A stretch of 64,000 bases of DNA, taken from an uncultured Spirochaetales bacterium. GTDB lineage: Bacteria > Spirochaetota > Spirochaetia > Sphaerochaetales > Sphaerochaetaceae. This document shows positions 26,513 through 34,465 of the stretch, in pieces (the stretch's first letter is position 1; each line of letters starts with the position of its first letter). Location: NCBI GenBank assembly GCA_944390865.1, contig CALXRC010000001.1, forward strand, positions 62,001-126,000, read 5' to 3'. Under the pieces are notes generated by a model that made no database searches, was not told the DNA's origin, and saw nothing but the letters and a program-made list of their open reading frames with translations. The position numbers and the translations under genes were made by a program.

Positions 26513-27909
26513 CAGGAAAGAAAGCAATGCTTGTTCTGAGTTTCATGGCCCTGCTTGCCGCTCCCCTTGCAGCTCAGGATACTGTGACCTATGAGGATCT
26601 GAGCAATGCTCTGAGCTTCAATAACACAACTCTGCTTGCGGCAATGGAAGACTACAGGACAGCCGGCATTGATGTTAAAGATGCGAAGAGCAGTTATCAT
26701 CCGCAGATCAGCTATACAGTTGCAGGAAGCTATGTCTATCAGCACCAGCCGATGTTTATAGATAATAGCGATATTAATCCTTTAATAGATACAGTATCAC
26801 AAATATTTGGGAGACCTCTGCCCCACTTAAACGAACCGCTGGAACTGACAAAATGGCTTTCAGTGAATGCCCCGTATCTGAATGCCTCTGTCTCTCTGGT
26901 ACAGCCTATCTACACCTGGGGCAAAGTCACCAGCAGCGTGAAGATGTATGAAGAGATCGAAAGTGCCAGAGCCCTGCAGATCGGAGATACAGAAGCTCAG
27001 CTTGATGCACAGCTCAAGGCCTATCTGTCTTCTCTTTACTATCTTGACCAGGTACTTGTTCTGCTGGACTCCATCCAGCAGGATGCAGATGAGCTTGTCA
27101 CGATAGCTGAGCAGAGCAGCTCGACAGGAGTGCTCCTTCAGCAGGATGTCGCATCCGCCAGAGTGAGTGCAAGCCAGATAGCCCTGTCAAAGACGCAGGT
27201 TGAAAGTCAGATACAGAACATCACGACAGCACTGGAGACAATGACAGGAATTGAGAATCTTGACCAGACTGTCATCGACTACACTCCGGATGAGGCCTGG
27301 TTTGCGGAAATTGCCAATGCAGACAGAGCTCAGCTTGAGCTGATGGCGACAGGCAACAGTCAGGCATCAATCCAGATGCTTGATCATATGGCTGCAGCAG
27401 CAGGCTATGCTCAGAATGCAGCCAAGGGCTCCATGTATGTAGTCCCTGATATTGCGCTGAGCGTCAGTGCTGACTACACTGCCCCTCTGACTGACAGATT
27501 TGCTGATGAAAGCGCCTGGGGCGTCACTGTTGCAGTTGCACTGCAGGGAACAATCTGGGACGGAGGACAGCGCAGCAACGACAGGCAGAGAGCAGAAAGC
27601 GCAGTCTCAAGCGCTCAGATCACACGAACAGAAGCAGTCAACACGATAAAGACAACGCTGAATGAGAATCTGGGCAATATTGATATCGCACTGGCAAACA
27701 TCGAATACCAGAAGGCAAATATCGAACTGCTGCAAAGCGAACTTGAGCTTGAACAGTCACGCTTCGATCTCGGGGCTTCAAGCAGACAGGATATCCTTGA
27801 AAAGCGCATTGAGCTGGGTCAGGCACAGGTTGAAATGATCACCCAGAAAATGAGTCTGGCTGCAAGCTGCTTCACTGTCGATTACCTGACAGGCTATTCG
27901 TCTCTCTGA
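26509..27909 (+). CDS. TolC-family outer-membrane efflux channel
   Basis: A 466-residue OEP/TolC protein with signal peptide MTGKKAMLVL...LAAPLAAQ. Two long helical repeats follow (e.g. RALQIGDTEAQLDAQLKAYLSSLYYLDQVL and the second-half YQKANIELLQSELELEQSRFDLGASSRQDILEKRIELGQAQ), typical of the alpha-barrel hairpins. The ATG overlaps the pump stop by four bases. It completes the tripartite pump. Bases 26,755-26,830 are more AT-rich than the rest of the gene (NSDINPLIDTVSQIFGRPL), possibly a variable surface loop. Confidence 0.93.
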   Translation: MTGKKAMLVLSFMALLAAPLAAQDTVTYEDLSNALSFNNTTLLAAMEDYRTAGIDVKDAKSSYHPQISYTVAGSYVYQHQPMFIDNSDINPLIDTVSQIFGRPLPHLNEPLELTKWLSVNAPYLNASVSLVQPIYTWGKVTSSVKMYEEIESARALQIGDTEAQLDAQLKAYLSSLYYLDQVLVLLDSIQQDADELVTIAEQSSSTGVLLQQDVASARVSASQIALSKTQVESQIQNITTALETMTGIENLDQTVIDYTPDEAWFAEIANADRAQLELMATGNSQASIQMLDHMAAAAGYAQNAAKGSMYVVPDIALSVSADYTAPLTDRFADESAWGVTVAVALQGTIWDGGQRSNDRQRAESAVSSAQITRTEAVNTIKTTLNENLGNIDIALANIEYQKANIELLQSELELEQSRFDLGASSRQDILEKRIELGQAQVEMITQKMSLAASCFTVDYLTGYSSL

Positions 27910-27919
27910 GATCACTGAG

Positions 27920-27949
27920 GAGCCGGTTTTAAATCAGTAAAGCCGGCTC
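27920..27949. terminator. Stem-loop terminator after tolC-like gene
   Basis: GAGCCGG(T)TT pairs with AAAGCCGGCTC across a 9-base loop, followed by T-rich sequence on the plus strand. The convergent lipoprotein gene ends 10 bases away, so it may work in both directions. Confidence 0.7.
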
Positions 27950-27958
27950 TGTTAATTC

Positions 27959-28768
27959 CTAGTCAGAGCTTGAGGCAAAACCAGAATAGCTATATGTTCC
28001 GGCCAGATCAGAGCTGCCCTGCAGCTCGACTGCCTCATCATTGTATGAAATGACTGCAGCTATTTTTTCTTCCCCGTACTCTGGGGAGAATGAAAAGGTA
28101 CGCTTTGAACTAAAATCAGCAGGAGTCCCGTCAACAGAAGCGATAAGCCTGATTTCCTCATATTCTACAGAATACCTCTCAAGGCTGCCAGATCTGGTAT
28201 TAATACTATGAGACAACATCTCATATTGTCTTATGCTCTCATCGTTAAAAATACTCATGAATTCACCCTCTAAGGGGCTTAAATCTCCATCACATAACTT
28301 TCCATCAATAAAGACAGTTGTATCAGAAACGGTCCTTGCAATACCGCCGTCAGACAAAGATCTGATTACATGATAGGAGGTGTTATTTTTGAAGTATGTG
28401 TTTCCAGAGTCGTCAAAACCATCTCCAGTGATGATAAAAATATCCTCCAAACCATTGCCGTTTATTGTTTGCCTCGAATGCTTTATACGGAAAGCAAGCT
28501 GATTTGAACTGTCAGTATAGATATAGCCTGCATTCGTTGATTCAGTAGTTTTCTGATTTTCTAATGTCTGAGAATCAATCTTATCACAGAGAACGCTGAG
28601 TTCACTAATCAGCTCGTTTACTTTTTCTGACGGTTCAACCGCATCTGGGGTTTCTATCCTGTCAGAGAAGTTATAGTCAAACTCATCTTCCGGAGAAGGA
28701 AACTCTGCATCACAGGAGACTGTCAGAAAAGCCAGCACGATAAATAAAACGGGTATAATTTTTCTCAC
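27959..28768 (-). CDS. Hypothetical exported lipoprotein
   Basis: Translation from GTG 28768 gives a 269-residue protein starting MRKIIPVLFIVLAFLTVSC, a textbook lipoprotein signal with lipobox LTVSC. The upstream frame extension is Cys/Trp-rich and crosses a neighbour's start region, so it is rejected. The mature part is acidic and Ser-rich (FPSPEDEFDYNF...) with no recognised domain; it ends YSYSGFASSSD. The gene is visibly more AT-rich than its neighbours, a possible sign of recent acquisition or fast evolution. It probably sits at the membrane surface; function unknown. Confidence 0.6.
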   Translation of the reverse strand: MRKIIPVLFIVLAFLTVSCDAEFPSPEDEFDYNFSDRIETPDAVEPSEKVNELISELSVLCDKIDSQTLENQKTTESTNAGYIYTDSSNQLAFRIKHSRQTINGNGLEDIFIITGDGFDDSGNTYFKNNTSYHVIRSLSDGGIARTVSDTTVFIDGKLCDGDLSPLEGEFMSIFNDESIRQYEMLSHSINTRSGSLERYSVEYEEIRLIASVDGTPADFSSKRTFSFSPEYGEEKIAAVISYNDEAVELQGSSDLAGTYSYSGFASSSD

Positions 28769-28938
28769 TTCTTGTTCCTTGCCATTCCAGAAGCGCGTGG
28801 CTGCTGGAAAACAGGTCAATTGTACACTACTTCTGCGGCTGCAGATACAGAAAACAGCTATGATTTGCCATAGATACAAAATATTTGTAATTGGCAGACC
28901 ACGTGCAGTATTCTTGGTCACAGAATGGAGAAAGAAAA

Positions 28939-29472
28939 ATGAAAGTCACAGTAATATCATCCAGTCTGAGGAATCACAGCAACAGTGAAATCCTTGCTGA
29001 GAGCTTCATCAGCGGGGCCAGGGCAAAAGGCCATGACGTTGAGCTCATCAGTCTCAAAGGAAAGCATATCGAATTCTGCAGAGGCTGTCTTGCATGCCAG
29101 AAGACAGGCAGCTGTCCTGTCAGCGATGATGCTCAGGAAATCATTCAGAAAATGAAGGAAAGCGATGTGCTCGTCTTTGCCTCCCCTGTCTACTACTACA
29201 GTATCACAGGCCAGCTGAAGACACTGCTTGACAGGGCAAATCCGCTGTATGACAGCGATTACAGGTTCAGGGACATCTATCTGCTGCTTACTGCTGCGGA
29301 AGATGAAATCACAACTCCGCAGAAAGCAATTGTCACGCTTCAGGGCTGGATTGACTGCTTTGAGCGCGCAAGGCTGAAGAAAGTGATCTTCGCAGGCGGC
29401 GTCAATAATCCGGCTGAAATTGCTTCCAGCCCTGTCCTGAAGCAGGCAGAGGAAGCCGGCTCACAGATCTGA
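28939..29472 (+). CDS. NAD(P)H-dependent flavoprotein (flavodoxin-fold reductase)
   Basis: A 177-residue flavodoxin-fold oxidoreductase. The N-terminal MKVTVISSSLRNHSNSEIL is the FMN phosphate-binding loop. CRGCLACQKTGSCPVSDD has the Cys pattern of iron-sulfur-flavoprotein-like reductases. ASPVYYYSITGQLKTLLDR is the flavin-contact loop, typical of this group. ATG 28939 after GGAGAAAGAAAA is chosen; an upstream in-frame ATG at 28891 would overlap the divergent gene's leader and lacks the fold. It is a monocistronic gene whose last 12 bases overlap the convergent MATE gene. Electron acceptor unknown. Confidence 0.85.
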   Translation: MKVTVISSSLRNHSNSEILAESFISGARAKGHDVELISLKGKHIEFCRGCLACQKTGSCPVSDDAQEIIQKMKESDVLVFASPVYYYSITGQLKTLLDRANPLYDSDYRFRDIYLLLTAAEDEITTPQKAIVTLQGWIDCFERARLKKVIFAGGVNNPAEIASSPVLKQAEEAGSQI

Positions 29473-30801
29473 TGCATCCCGCCTCTTGTAGTAAAAGTAG
29501 TATGGAATCTGGAATGCAAGCATGCAGACCCATCCAATCGCACAGGCATAGCAGATGCCTGTGATTCCGAAATGCGGAACGAGGATAAAGGTGAAGATGA
29601 CACGCAGAGAGGCCTGAATGCAGGTGCCGGCAAGTGTCGTCTTCATCTTTCCCACCCCGCGGAAGAAGCCCTGAATGCCGTTGGTAAAAGCCGGAAAGAC
29701 ATACAGGAAAGCCATTGTGCGCAGATAACGCTCTCCCTCGGCTATGACAGCAGAAGCTCCATCTCCGCTGATGAACAGATGCATGATGACTTTGTTCAGC
29801 GCAAGCACCGCAGCGGCAAGAAGAATGAAGTAGACAGTCTCAATCAAAAGGCCCTTTACAAAGCCCTTATATGCTCTCTCCTTGTTTCCGGCGCCTCTGT
29901 TCTGGGCAATGAAAGTCGTCATAGCATGACTGATGTTCTGTTCCGGAGTATAGGCAAAGTCATCAATCTTCGTCACAGCATTGTAAGCCGCTATCGTGGC
30001 AACTCCAAGGCTGTTCACTGCCCCCTGTATCATCAGTTTGCCAATTGGCTGCACTGACTGCTGAAGCGCAGTTACGGCACCGTAGCTCACAGTGGCAGAA
30101 AGCATGGCCCTGTCCACCCTGAGCTCCCTCACGCGCAGGCTGAGGACAGGCACTTTTCGGTAAATATAGATAAAGCACAGCAGGGCTGAGACAATCTCTG
30201 ACACTGTCGTAGTCATTGCAGAGCACATTATTCCAAAACCGAGATAGCCGATGAAGAAAAGATCAAGGACGACATTCAGCACACTGGTCGCCATAAGGAA
30301 CTTCAAAGGCGTCTTTGAGTCCCCCACACTCTTCAGCGCCTGCGAAAGCGCATTGTAGAAATAGGTGAACGGGACTCCGATGAAAACGACTCTCAGATAT
30401 ACTGCGGTGATATCATGTATGGACTCAGGTACGTTCAGAAGCCTGAGCAGCGGGCTGATGAAAACTATGCCGAGCACAGTGAGGACAAGGGAGAAGACTG
30501 TGCCGCTGACCAGCAGCGTTGACAGCTCCCGCTTCAGCCTTTCAGTGTTTCCAGAGCCGAAAAAGGAGCTCATCAGCACACCTGCCCCAATACAGATGCC
30601 GGAAATTCCGAGGATCAGAATGTTCATCACAGGTCCGGCCATGCCTGTCGCAGCAAGGGCATCAGCTCCTATAAAGCGGCCGGCTATCATCGAGTCCGCC
30701 GCATTGTAGGCAAGCTGGAACAGATTGCCCAGAACGAGCGGAACCGTATATGAGACCAGCTGTCTGACTATGTTTCCCTTTGTCATGTCCCTTACTGCCA
30801 T
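29461..30801 (-). CDS. MATE-family multidrug/metabolite exporter (intact)
   Basis: A 446-residue membrane protein with twelve predicted helices in two homologous halves. NLFQLAYNAADSMIAGRFIGADALAATGMAGPV opens the N-half and VAGR-like and QNRGAGNKERA motifs are present, as in the DinF/MATE Na+/H+ antiporters. GIQGFFRGVGKMKTTL is the second-half motif. The ATG at 30801 fits a GAGGT SD; GTG at 30807 is an alternative. It is a full-length relative of the gene interrupted by the prophage at 44,585, so the cell may keep MATE function. The DUF554 gene lies 13 bases upstream on the same strand. Confidence 0.9.
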   Translation of the reverse strand: MAVRDMTKGNIVRQLVSYTVPLVLGNLFQLAYNAADSMIAGRFIGADALAATGMAGPVMNILILGISGICIGAGVLMSSFFGSGNTERLKRELSTLLVSGTVFSLVLTVLGIVFISPLLRLLNVPESIHDITAVYLRVVFIGVPFTYFYNALSQALKSVGDSKTPLKFLMATSVLNVVLDLFFIGYLGFGIMCSAMTTTVSEIVSALLCFIYIYRKVPVLSLRVRELRVDRAMLSATVSYGAVTALQQSVQPIGKLMIQGAVNSLGVATIAAYNAVTKIDDFAYTPEQNISHAMTTFIAQNRGAGNKERAYKGFVKGLLIETVYFILLAAAVLALNKVIMHLFISGDGASAVIAEGERYLRTMAFLYVFPAFTNGIQGFFRGVGKMKTTLAGTCIQASLRVIFTFILVPHFGITGICYACAIGWVCMLAFQIPYYFYYKRRDASDL

Positions 30802-30814
30802 AAGCACACCTCAG

Positions 30815-31498
30815 TCACAGCCCGAGCAGGGAGTAAAGATACTGGCAGACAGGGGCGAAAATCAGGGCAGGAAGGAAGTTTCCTGTCTGAATCTGCTTCA
30901 GGCCAAGCAGGCCGAAGGAAAGGAAGATCAGCAGACAGCCTCCTGCGGCTGACATTGAAGCGATGCCGGAGTCTCCCAGAACCGGCTCAATCCAGCCTCC
31001 AAGGAGAGTGAAAAAGCCCTGATAGACAATAATCGTCAGGACAGAGGCCCCAACGCCTTTGCCATAGTTTGCGGCAAAGACAACAGCCATAAAGCCGTCC
31101 ATGATGCTCTTGATCAGTATGAGTTCATAGTCTCCGGATGTGCCGGCCTCAATTGAGCCGACGATGCTCATTGAGCCTGTACAGAACAGCAGCGACGCAT
31201 TCAGAAAACCCTGGGCAAAGTCACTTCCGCCGTCCTTCCCGCCCAGAAGAGTTCCAAGAGAGAGCACCCTGTCCTCAATGCGCAGCGCAAAGCCCGTGAA
31301 GCCTCCTGCAAGCAGGGCAAACAGCATGGCGACAGCAGACGGAGTGGCAAAGGCCATCTGCAGGCCCAGCACAAGAGTGATGACGCCGGAAGATATCATC
31401 ACAATAGACCTGAAAGAGTCTGATATCCTTTTTTTCAGCAGCAGCCCGGCACAGGTTCCCAGGATAACCGCAATTGCATTGATAATAGTCGCTGTCAT
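30815..31498 (-). CDS. DUF554-family membrane protein
   Basis: A 227-residue, highly hydrophobic protein matching DUF554 (YdfK/YqgA-like). Signature segments are INAIAVILGTCAGLLLKKRI at the start, FLNASLLFCTGSMSIVGSIEAG in the centre and a small-residue-rich GLLGLKQIQTGNFLPALIFAP end. It probably has six to seven membrane helices. The transported substrate or function is not established for the family. It shares a divergent promoter region with the AEC transporter (31,499-31,592) and is followed closely by the MATE gene. Confidence 0.85.
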   Translation of the reverse strand: MTATIINAIAVILGTCAGLLLKKRISDSFRSIVMISSGVITLVLGLQMAFATPSAVAMLFALLAGGFTGFALRIEDRVLSLGTLLGGKDGGSDFAQGFLNASLLFCTGSMSIVGSIEAGTSGDYELILIKSIMDGFMAVVFAANYGKGVGASVLTIIVYQGFFTLLGGWIEPVLGDSGIASMSAAGGCLLIFLSFGLLGLKQIQTGNFLPALIFAPVCQYLYSLLGL

Positions 31499-31592
31499 GG
31501 ATAAACATTTTATTTTTCCGTCACGCTGATGTCCACATCGGGGATTCTGTTTTTTTCACTCTGCTGGTAATATTCCATACGTCGGAGGCTTT

Positions 31593-32501
31593 ATGAGCGG
31601 AATCATGATCCGGGCAGGCTTTTTCCTGCTTATGGTCGTACTCGGATATATAGTCAAGAAAACAGGCATACTGACGAAGGAAGACGGCGTTGCGCTGGCC
31701 AGAATCGTACTCAGCATCACGCTTCCATGCGCGATCCTTGTCAGCTTCAGGACCTTCGTCTTCGACTGGGCCTATATGCTTATCCCCCTCATCTCCTTCT
31801 GTGCGAACTGGCTGATGCTTCTCACCGGGTATATAATCAGCAGGAAGGGCACAAGAAATGACAGAATCTATTACATGCTTGAGCTTCCGGCCTACAACAT
31901 CGGCAACTTCACCCTTCCCTTCGTATCTGGCATTCTCGGCCCCGAAGGAGTTGTCGCAACCTGTCTTTTCGACATGGGAAACAGCCCGATGTGCCTGGGA
32001 CTGAACGCGACGGTGACAAGCTATGCCGTGGGACAGAAACCCGGAAGGACTGCCCTTGCCGCAGTGCTGTCAATTTTCAAGAAGCCGTCGTTCACCGTCT
32101 ATTTTCTCATGCTCATCCTGAGCATGTTCTCTCTCACGCTTCCTGACGTGATCTTTGATTTTGCAGGCATGATCAGCCCCGCAAACGCACCCATGGCAAT
32201 GATAATGACAGGCCTGATGCTTGAGTTCAGCCTGGACAGGTCCAAGCTCAGAAAGGTACTCAGCGTCAATATCATACGCCTTGCCCTGGCCCTGGCGATC
32301 TGTCTTGGATTCTATTTTCTTGCTCCATTCCCGTATGAGGTGAGAAAGGCTGTCGCAATCACAGCCTTTGCACCCATCTCATCGGCAAGTCCGGCCTTTG
32401 TGGCTGAGATGAAGGGAGATGTCGAAGTCGTGGGCTTCGCAAGCACAATTTCCATTTCAACGGCACTTGTGCTGATGCCAGTGCTCTTTGCGCTGCTTTG
32501 A
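31593..32501 (+). CDS. AEC-family transporter (auxin-efflux-carrier fold)
   Basis: A 302-residue, ten-helix membrane protein. GYIVKKTGILTKEDGVALARIVLSITLPCAIL is the characteristic N-terminal stretch, followed by PAYNIGNFTLPF, the broken-helix region, and a C-half with FAPISSASPAFVAEMKGD. AEC proteins export or import small organic acids such as malate; the substrate here is unknown. The next gene starts 13 bases after its stop and is probably co-transcribed. Confidence 0.87.
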   Translation: MSGIMIRAGFFLLMVVLGYIVKKTGILTKEDGVALARIVLSITLPCAILVSFRTFVFDWAYMLIPLISFCANWLMLLTGYIISRKGTRNDRIYYMLELPAYNIGNFTLPFVSGILGPEGVVATCLFDMGNSPMCLGLNATVTSYAVGQKPGRTALAAVLSIFKKPSFTVYFLMLILSMFSLTLPDVIFDFAGMISPANAPMAMIMTGLMLEFSLDRSKLRKVLSVNIIRLALALAICLGFYFLAPFPYEVRKAVAITAFAPISSASPAFVAEMKGDVEVVGFASTISISTALVLMPVLFALL

Positions 32502-32514
32502 GAGGTCAGGACAG

Positions 32515-33072
32515 ATGAAAGTCATACTTCTTGCTGCCGGGCTGTCAAAGAGAATGGGGACCAACAAGCTGGTAAGGCCTGTGCATGGCACATGTCTGCT
32601 TGAAATTGCACTCAGGGCTGCCCTCTCCTATACAGACAGGCTTGCTGTCGTCACCGGATACGAGAGAGAGAAAACAGCTTTCTTCGCCGCCAGATACAAC
32701 GCAGAGGAAATCTTCAATCCGGATTATGAGCTCGGACAGGAGAGCTCGCTGAGAAGAGCACTCCTGAGCTGTGATGAGGATATCATCGTGCTGCCGGCAG
32801 ATCTTCCGTTCATCACGAAGGAGGACTACCTCACGGCAGAAGCCATGCTCAAGGGCTATGAGGCGGCCCGCCCGCTCTATGACGGACAGCCGGGCCATCC
32901 AGTGGCGCTGGCAGAAAGCCTGATAAGGAAGTACAGAAGTGAAAGCAGGACAATGGTCAGGGACCTGATTGGACAGTCCCGCCATAATTACTATGCAAGC
33001 AGCAGAAAGGCCTGCATCCAGGACATAGATACAGAGGAAGCTTTCCAGAATTTTCTCACGGGAAAACAGTAA
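32515..33072 (+). CDS. MobA/MocA-like nucleotidyltransferase
   Basis: A 185-residue NTP-transferase-fold protein. MKVILLAAGLSKRMGTNKL is the nucleotide-binding loop, VLPADLPFITKEDY the metal-binding Asp region, and GQPGHPVAL the family motif seen in molybdenum cofactor cytidylyltransferases (MocA). These add CMP or GMP to molybdopterin. No molybdoenzyme gene is in the window, so substrate is uncertain. ATG 32515 follows GAGAGGTCAGGAC; a longer frame reaching back into the AEC gene is rejected. Confidence 0.82.
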   Translation: MKVILLAAGLSKRMGTNKLVRPVHGTCLLEIALRAALSYTDRLAVVTGYEREKTAFFAARYNAEEIFNPDYELGQESSLRRALLSCDEDIIVLPADLPFITKEDYLTAEAMLKGYEAARPLYDGQPGHPVALAESLIRKYRSESRTMVRDLIGQSRHNYYASSRKACIQDIDTEEAFQNFLTGKQ

Positions 33073-33079
33073 AAATAAA

Positions 33080-33102
33080 GACCGCCCCTTCGAGGAGCGG
33101 TC
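33080..33102. terminator. Stem-loop terminator between convergent genes
   Basis: GACCGC pairs with GCGGTC, with an inner CC/GG around a TTCG-type loop. A-rich sequence lies on the left, so it best terminates minus-strand transcripts from the lipoprotein gene, but it may also act on the MocA-like gene. Confidence 0.65.
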
Positions 33103-33122
33103 CTGCGCCATCAGTGCGCTTA

Positions 33123-33644
33123 TCAGTTATTGCTCAGGACATAAGTCACGTTCTCCGGAGCCATTGATCTGTTCACAACGACTACCTGAGACGGATCTAC
33201 AATCTTGACGGCTACAGCAGATACTGTAGTGATGATCCTTCCGCCCTCAACCTGAATTGTGTATGACGGGAATGTGACAAAGGCGGCACCGGCCTCCCTT
33301 GCATTCTTGATCATTGCGTCAATGGCATTTGCCAGAGAGACAGCATATGGATCCTCAAGATTAGGCATCTTGTCGATTCCATAGTACATTCTGTCAGCAT
33401 CCAGGATCTCAAGAGAACCATAGCCGAGAGTATCTCCGTCTTCAGGGTTCTTTGCGTTCACATTGCCTGTGCCTGTGACAGTGCCGATGATCTCAAAACT
33501 GCCGGACTGAAGATCCTCAATGCTTCTTACGGGAATTTCCCTCATCGGGAAAGTGCCGATGGCACCTTCATTGAAGGATGCACAAGATGCAAGAGCAAAG
33601 AGTGCGACTACAGCCAGAACGGAAACTTTAACAATCTTTTTCAT
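33123..33644 (-). CDS. Hypothetical outer-membrane or periplasmic lipoprotein
   Basis: A 173-residue lipoprotein: signal peptide MKKIVKVSVL... with lipobox LASC at the cleavage site. The mature region has SFEIIGTVTGTGNV and an AGAAFVTFPSYTIQVEGG stretch. No family is recognised. An AGGTTTGGATTT-type leader precedes ATG 33644. It lies 18 bases after the barrel gene at 33,663 on the same strand, so lipoprotein and barrel are probably co-expressed and may interact at the outer membrane. Confidence 0.75.
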   Translation of the reverse strand: MKKIVKVSVLAVVALFALASCASFNEGAIGTFPMREIPVRSIEDLQSGSFEIIGTVTGTGNVNAKNPEDGDTLGYGSLEILDADRMYYGIDKMPNLEDPYAVSLANAIDAMIKNAREAGAAFVTFPSYTIQVEGGRIITTVSAVAVKIVDPSQVVVVNRSMAPENVTYVLSNN

Positions 33645-33662
33645 AAATCCAAACCTCCAGAA

Positions 33663-34328
33663 TCAGAAGCTGACACCAAGTGTCACATAAGGCGTGACGG
33701 TCAGCGCAAACTCAGCGTCCGCAAAATCAATATTGCTGAGATCATCAGTCGGCAGGTATGCACCTGTCTCGACACGGGCACCTGCATTAAGCAGGAAATG
33801 ACCAAGATTCAGTCCCATTCCTGCATCCACATAGCCGCCAAGAGCAACAGAAGTGCCCATAGTGAAGCCTGCGTTCTCATAAAACAGGATGAAATCGCCA
33901 AGCGGCTGCCTCAGCGCAATGCCAAGATAACCCTGTGCGCGGAACTTGAAATCATCGAAAGCTCCTTCATCGAAAAGTCCTGTTATGAGATCTTTCTCGA
34001 ACTTTACATCCAGTCCCATGTTGATGCCAATCGTGTTGACAGGATCTGGAGCTGCTGTCTCTTCCGCAGCTGGTGTGATATAGCGGCGCGGAACATAGCC
34101 GCTGGCGCTGGCATAACTCGTGCTTAATCCAGTTCCTCCGCTTCTCTCACCGCCGAAGAAGTATCCGGTATAGCTGACGCCGGCACTGTAATAATCATCC
34201 ACATAGTCATCCCCGAAAATCGTCAGGCTCATTCCTGCCGGAGTGAGCTGGATGTAATGGTTGTCAGCCGCCATTACAGAGGATGTAGCTAAAACAAGGA
34301 TGACAAGCAAAGTCAGAATCTTCTTCAA
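33663..34328 (-). CDS. Outer-membrane beta-barrel protein (TTG start)
   Basis: A 221-residue exported protein from TTG 34328: MKKILTLLVILVLATSSVMA is a clean signal peptide, and AGGAGGG lies seven bases upstream, so this start is preferred over an upstream in-frame codon that would add a charged, non-signal stretch. The mature part has Gly/Tyr-rich strands (YYSAGVSYTGYFFGG), a conserved IGINMGLDVKFEKD and ends VTPYVTLGVSF, a barrel-type terminal Phe. It is followed closely by the lipoprotein gene. The family is not identified. Confidence 0.75.
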   Translation of the reverse strand: MKKILTLLVILVLATSSVMAADNHYIQLTPAGMSLTIFGDDYVDDYYSAGVSYTGYFFGGERSGGTGLSTSYASASGYVPRRYITPAAEETAAPDPVNTIGINMGLDVKFEKDLITGLFDEGAFDDFKFRAQGYLGIALRQPLGDFILFYENAGFTMGTSVALGGYVDAGMGLNLGHFLLNAGARVETGAYLPTDDLSNIDFADAEFALTVTPYVTLGVSF

Positions 34329-34426
34329 AACTGCCCTCCTGCTGGTCTCAGGGGACACTTCCCCCAAGACACCTTATAGGGCAAGATTAGCACGTCTTGA
34401 ATAAAAATGGAAACAAATTAATGACA

Positions 34427-34457
34427 AAACAGGGAAAGATTTGTCCTTTCCCTGTTT
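34427..34457 (-). terminator. Rho-independent terminator of clpB
   Basis: AAACAGGGAAAG and CTTTCCCTGTTT make a perfect 12-bp stem with a 7-base loop, followed on the minus strand by T-rich sequence, 9 bases after the clpB stop. Confidence 0.88.
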
Positions 34458-34465
34458 AATGCATA

